Position numbers and translations under genes: made by a program. Positions 5,132 to 7,700 of a stretch of 7,700 nucleotides of DNA are shown one piece after another (position 1 is the stretch's first letter; the number at the start of each line of letters is the position of its first letter). This stretch comes from Bacteroidales bacterium UBA2198 (GTDB lineage: Bacteria; Bacteroidota; Bacteroidia; Bacteroidales; VadinHA17). The stretch is from positions 3,549-11,248 of the forward strand of contig DCVC01000205.1 of NCBI GenBank assembly GCA_002328625.1, given 5' to 3'. The notes beneath the pieces were generated by a model. The model was given only the letters and a program-made list of their open reading frames with translations. It did no database searches and was not told where the DNA came from.

Positions 5132-5941
5132 ATGAAAAAGACAGTGTTACTATGTGTTATAACCTTTTTTCTATTTTCCTGCGAAAAAGAGAAGCAACTG
5201 ACAATCGAAAACCAGGATATTCCCCTGCTAAGCAAGGTGCTGATAAACGGTGAGCCTTATTTCGAATACAGCTATACCAAAGCCCGGCTTATAAGCGAGG
5301 AAAAAAGCAAATTCCATTATACCAGGCATTCTTTCAATGATAAAAACCAGTTAATCAAATCAGAATTTTATGTCGATCCTGCAATGTACAGCAGCAGCAG
5401 CACAGTGGTTGAAGCAGCCATGAACAGAAAAGAATGGATTAATCCGGGTAACACTGCAAAAAGCCTCACCAAAACCTATGATTATGATGACCAAAGCCAG
5501 TTGTTAAGAGTAACATTTATCCGTCCGTCGGTAATCAATTCAGAATATTCGGAATATGCTTTTGAGAATGGCAGAATAAGCAGACAAACAATGTATTGGA
5601 AGAATGAGTTATCGGGGTATATTGATTATTCATATGATGATAATGACAACCTGGCACAACAGGCAAAATATCGTGTACTTCCAGCCGGAAATGCTGAATT
5701 ACAGACAACAACCGAATATGAGTATGATAACAAGAAAAATCCTTATCAGTCATTCAGCCGGTTGATGACACCCGGTAAATACACAAATCCCAACAATATT
5801 TTAAAAGAAACATATACAATTCATTTTAATATTGAAGATCCCTTCATTCAGAAAGTGCAGGTAACTACCAACTCATATAAATATAATAGTAGGGGTTACC
5901 CGATAAAAGTAAACAATGAGGCTGAGTACATTTATAGATAA
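5132..5941 (+). CDS. Lipoprotein with YD/RHS-like beta-strand repeats
   Basis: The 269-residue protein has a lipoprotein signal with lipobox LFSC (Cys17), then an acidic/polar linker (CEKEKQ). The body is a series of beta-hairpin repeats of the form Y-x-Y-D-x-x-x-x-L: HYTRHSFNDKNQLIKSEF (62-79), KTYDYDDQSQLLRVTF (114-129), YAFENGRISRQTMYW (142-156), YIDYSYDDNDNLAQQAKY (163-180), YEYDNKKNPYQSF (196-208) and SYKYNSRGYPIKV (248-260). Such repeats occur in RHS/YD proteins and in DUF4595-type Bacteroidota lipoproteins, where strands form an open sheet. There is no RHS core, toxin tip or sorting tail. The likely location is the cell envelope; function and ligand are unknown. It is a single-gene unit with its own promoter and no Shine-Dalgarno. 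Confidence 0.8.
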   Translation: MKKTVLLCVITFFLFSCEKEKQLTIENQDIPLLSKVLINGEPYFEYSYTKARLISEEKSKFHYTRHSFNDKNQLIKSEFYVDPAMYSSSSTVVEAAMNRKEWINPGNTAKSLTKTYDYDDQSQLLRVTFIRPSVINSEYSEYAFENGRISRQTMYWKNELSGYIDYSYDDNDNLAQQAKYRVLPAGNAELQTTTEYEYDNKKNPYQSFSRLMTPGKYTNPNNILKETYTIHFNIEDPFIQKVQVTTNSYKYNSRGYPIKVNNEAEYIYR

Positions 5942-6013
5942 TTACCTGTTTTTTAGTGCTTTGCAAATTATCTTTTATCATCCGGCAGTTCGGGATTATT
6001 AACCGGTAATATT

Positions 6014-6135
6014 TTAAACCAGAGATACACATGGAGTTAGCACCGGATTACATGGCTTGATTCCATGAGTGATCAACTCTGTGTTATATTCCGTATAATG
6101 TCGTGATACTTAATGCCGTGATACTCCGTGGTTAA
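6014..6135. repeat. Degenerate inverted/direct repeats between the lipoprotein gene and cinA
   Basis: The left side reads ACCAGAGATACACATGGAGTT. The right side, read on the minus strand, contains ACCACGGAGTATCACGG and, nearer the centre, ATAACACAGAGTT, so diverged copies face each other. At the centre CATGG (6051-6055) and CCATG (6063-6067) form a 5-bp stem with a 7-nt loop. TGTCGTGATACT and TGCCGTGATACT are near-identical direct copies 15 nt apart (6109-6125). The pattern resembles decayed CACGGAG/CACAGAG-type intergenic repeats. There is no coding sequence in this 247-nt gap. Confidence 0.45.
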
Positions 6136-6161
6136 TGGGTTTAAAAAATACATTAAATCTG

Positions 6162-6169
6162 TATATTTG
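6162..6169 (+). promoter_or_regulatory. -7 element of the cinA promoter
   Basis: TATATTTG matches TAnnTTTG. The -33 region is weak (TTTA at 6140-6143, 18 bp upstream). The start would be near 6176, leaving a leader of only 13-19 nt before the cinA start codon. Confidence 0.5.
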
Positions 6170-6188
6170 CTGCTGATTTCATGAATAT

Positions 6189-7436
6189 ATGACAATGCAG
6201 GCAGAAATAATAACAATAGGAGATGAACTCCTGCTAGGCCAGACCATAGATACCAATTCCGCCTGGATAGGGACCGAACTGAGCAATATTGGTTTTGATA
6301 TTCACAGAAAAACCTCGGTTCACGACAGGAGGGAAGACATTCTCGACGCTCTGGAGAGCATAAAAGACGATACTGATGTTGTGATAATTACAGGAGGGCT
6401 GGGTCCGACCAGTGACGACGTAACAAAACCTGTTCTTTGTGATTTTTTCAACACCCGGCTTATTCCTAATGAAGAGGTCCTGACAATGATCAGGAATATG
6501 ATGAAACGGCGTGGTTTTACCCTGAACGAAAACAACCGACGGCAGGCAGAAGTACCTGAATCATGCAGGATTCTTACAAATGCAATGGGAACTGCCCCGG
6601 GAATGTGGTTTGAAAAAAAGGGAACAATCTATATTTCAGTACCCGGTGTTCCGGCTGAAATGAAGTATATCATGTCTGATCATGTAATTCCTGATCTTAA
6701 AAAACGATTGAGTTCCCAAACCATCATCCACAAGAATGTCATGACTTACGGAACCTATGAGGCAAAACTTGCTGAAATTCTTACTGATTTTGAAAAAGCG
6801 CTTCCCGGAAACATTAAACTGGCTTATCTGCCGTCATTTGGTGTAATTAAGCTCAGACTGACTGCTAAAGGAGACGATTTCGGGAAGCTCTCTAACATCA
6901 TTAATGAGCAGGTTGTGAAGTTATATCAATATATACCTGAGTACATATTCTCCGAAAATGAGGAGTCGCTGGAAATGGTTATCGGAAGGCTGCTTAAAGA
7001 AAAAAAAATGACACTGTGCACGGCAGAAAGCTGTACAGGAGGGAAAATTGCCGGCATGATCACAAGTATTGCCGGCAGTTCAGATTATTTTACAGGTTCA
7101 GTGGTTGCATATGCCAATAGTATTAAAACTGACCTTCTTGGAGTACAGAATGAATTGATAAAACAATATGGAGCCGTAAGTGAACAGGTGGTCAGGATGA
7201 TGTCAGAGGGAGCCAGGAAGCTCTTTAATACAGATTACAGTGTCGCCACTTCAGGAATTGCCGGACCCGGTGGCGGCTCAGAAGACAAACCCGTCGGGAG
7301 AGTGTGGATTTCCGTTTCATCAGAAGAGTGTACAGTGACTGAAAAACAGACATTTAGCAACGACAGATCAATAAATATTGAAAGGTTTTCCCGTGCGGCA
7401 CTGAACCTCCTCAGAAAACAGATTATCAGTAAATAG
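6189..7436 (+). CDS. cinA: CinA: MoCF-like domain plus nicotinamide-nucleotide amidase
   Basis: The 415-residue protein has the normal full two-domain CinA length. The N-terminal COG1058/MoCF-binding-like domain (about 3-170) has AEIITIGDELLLGQTIDTNS (5-24), VVIITGGLGPTSDDVTK (64-80), GTAPGMW (134-140) and SVPGVPAEM (150-158). In this family the domain is associated with ADP-ribose pyrophosphatase activity. A linker domain (about 180-255) follows. The C-terminal PncC domain (about 260-412) has TLCTAESCTGGKIAG (275-289), FTGSVVAYANSIKTDLLGV, GAVSEQVV and SGIAGPGGG (355-363). It deamidates nicotinamide mononucleotide to nicotinate mononucleotide, recycling NMN in NAD metabolism. All motifs are intact. 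Two start codons are possible: 6189 (MTMQAE) and 6195 (MQAE). The second fits the family start better and gives a slightly longer leader. The next gene on the same strand is rpmB, with its own promoter match. Confidence 0.96.
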   Translation: MTMQAEIITIGDELLLGQTIDTNSAWIGTELSNIGFDIHRKTSVHDRREDILDALESIKDDTDVVIITGGLGPTSDDVTKPVLCDFFNTRLIPNEEVLTMIRNMMKRRGFTLNENNRRQAEVPESCRILTNAMGTAPGMWFEKKGTIYISVPGVPAEMKYIMSDHVIPDLKKRLSSQTIIHKNVMTYGTYEAKLAEILTDFEKALPGNIKLAYLPSFGVIKLRLTAKGDDFGKLSNIINEQVVKLYQYIPEYIFSENEESLEMVIGRLLKEKKMTLCTAESCTGGKIAGMITSIAGSSDYFTGSVVAYANSIKTDLLGVQNELIKQYGAVSEQVVRMMSEGARKLFNTDYSVATSGIAGPGGGSEDKPVGRVWISVSSEECTVTEKQTFSNDRSINIERFSRAALNLLRKQIISK

Positions 7437-7480
7437 CTTACTTTATATGTTGCTGTGTAAAAAAAAAATGAAATAAATAT

Positions 7481-7511
7481 TTTGTCAATAGGATAAAAAT
7501 CACGTACTTTG
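7481..7511 (+). promoter_or_regulatory. Promoter of rpmB
   Basis: TTTG at 7481-7484 is followed 20 bp later by TACTTTG (7505-7511), a -7 element with one base fewer than TAnnTTTG. The predicted start is near 7518, about 19 nt before the rpmB ATG. No hairpin terminator for cinA is visible in the 100-nt gap, only an A-rich run. Confidence 0.5.
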
Positions 7512-7536
7512 CGCTTCATTTGAAAAATAAGCATAA

Positions 7537-7700
7537 ATGTCACGAATTTGTCAGGTTACAGGTAAAAAAGCAATAGTTGGGAACAATGTTTCTCATTCAA
7601 AACGGAGGACAAAGAGGAAGTTTTACCCGAATCTTTTCGTTAAAAGATATTACCTGCCAGAGGAACAGAGGTGGATATCACTGAAAATATCAGCATCGGG
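7537..7700 (+). CDS. rpmB: 50S ribosomal protein L28, N-terminal part (runs off right edge)
   Basis: From the ATG at 7537, 54 codons are visible. The product starts MSRICQVTGKKAIVGNNVSH, followed by SKRRTKRKFYPNLFVKRYYL and PEEQRWISLKISASG. This is the typical Bacteroidota L28: the C-Q-V-T-G-K start, N-N-V-S-H, the basic T-K-R-K-F-x-P-N-L stretch, and the R-W-I-S-L-K-I-S strand. Full-length L28 in this phylum is near 80 residues, so about two thirds are present. L28 is a structural protein of the large ribosomal subunit. In Bacteroidota, rpmG and ftsY usually follow, beyond the window. The leader is short and A-rich with no Shine-Dalgarno. Confidence 0.96.
   Translation, partial: MSRICQVTGKKAIVGNNVSHSKRRTKRKFYPNLFVKRYYLPEEQRWISLKISAS

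Noticed and set aside
5535..5753. 72-codon His/Cys-rich frame on the minus strand
   Set aside because: It is a shadow of the YD-like repeats; the His and Cys richness comes from antisense of Tyr/Asp codons, not from a zinc-binding motif.
7235..7543. 102-codon open frame on the minus strand over the end of cinA
   Set aside because: Its C-terminal half is antisense to the conserved CinA GIAGPGGG region and the rest is AT-rich intergenic sequence.
1..7700. CRISPR array, insertion sequence or transposase
   Set aside because: No regularly spaced direct repeats, terminal inverted repeats with a transposase frame, or Cas-like proteins are seen.

Overview
The window looks like chromosomal DNA of a member of the Bacteroidota, probably of the Bacteroidales/Marinilabiliales kind. 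The reasons are AT-rich intergenic DNA, near-absent Shine-Dalgarno sequences, repeated matches to the Bacteroidota promoter (TTTG, about 19-20 bp, TAnnTTTG), many short-signal lipoproteins, families largely typical of this phylum (FISUMP, SprB repeat, DUF4251), and a cinA-rpmB arrangement familiar from it. The species cannot be read from the sequence.

Left third (1-2111, minus strand): a tightly packed four-gene operon transcribed right to left. It encodes a DUF1573 lipoprotein, a SprB-repeat plus FISUMP lipoprotein, a small Ig/PKD-like lipoprotein, and the start of an outer-membrane beta-barrel protein that runs off the left edge. Gaps are 20 nt and 9 nt, and the last two genes overlap by 41 nt. 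A near-perfect promoter sits upstream at 2153-2183. All four products are exported, so this looks like an envelope or surface cassette of unknown function.

Middle (2112-4631): a divergent promoter on the plus strand (2335-2366) leads into a roughly 185-nt leader and then a GH130-family lipoprotein gene (mannoside phosphorylase/mannosidase family). The leader contains what looks like a collapsed gene: the first nine residues of the Bacteroidota TIR-like/TPR protein family (MASLIPGYE) and, frameshifted just after, a piece resembling the C-terminal tail of the same kind of protein (RYKDLLREARL). The GH130 gene may therefore be expressed from the promoter of a deleted gene. Convergent to it is a DUF4251 secreted protein, followed by a small DUF2934 protein, both on the minus strand.

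Right half (4632-7700, plus strand): a tRNA-Gly(CCC) gene with its own -7 element and a downstream hairpin repeat, a lipoprotein with YD/RHS-like beta-strand repeats, an intergenic region with degenerate inverted repeats, a full-length cinA, and the 5' part of rpmB (ribosomal protein L28) running off the right edge. The cinA-rpmB end is conserved core; the rest is more accessory in character.
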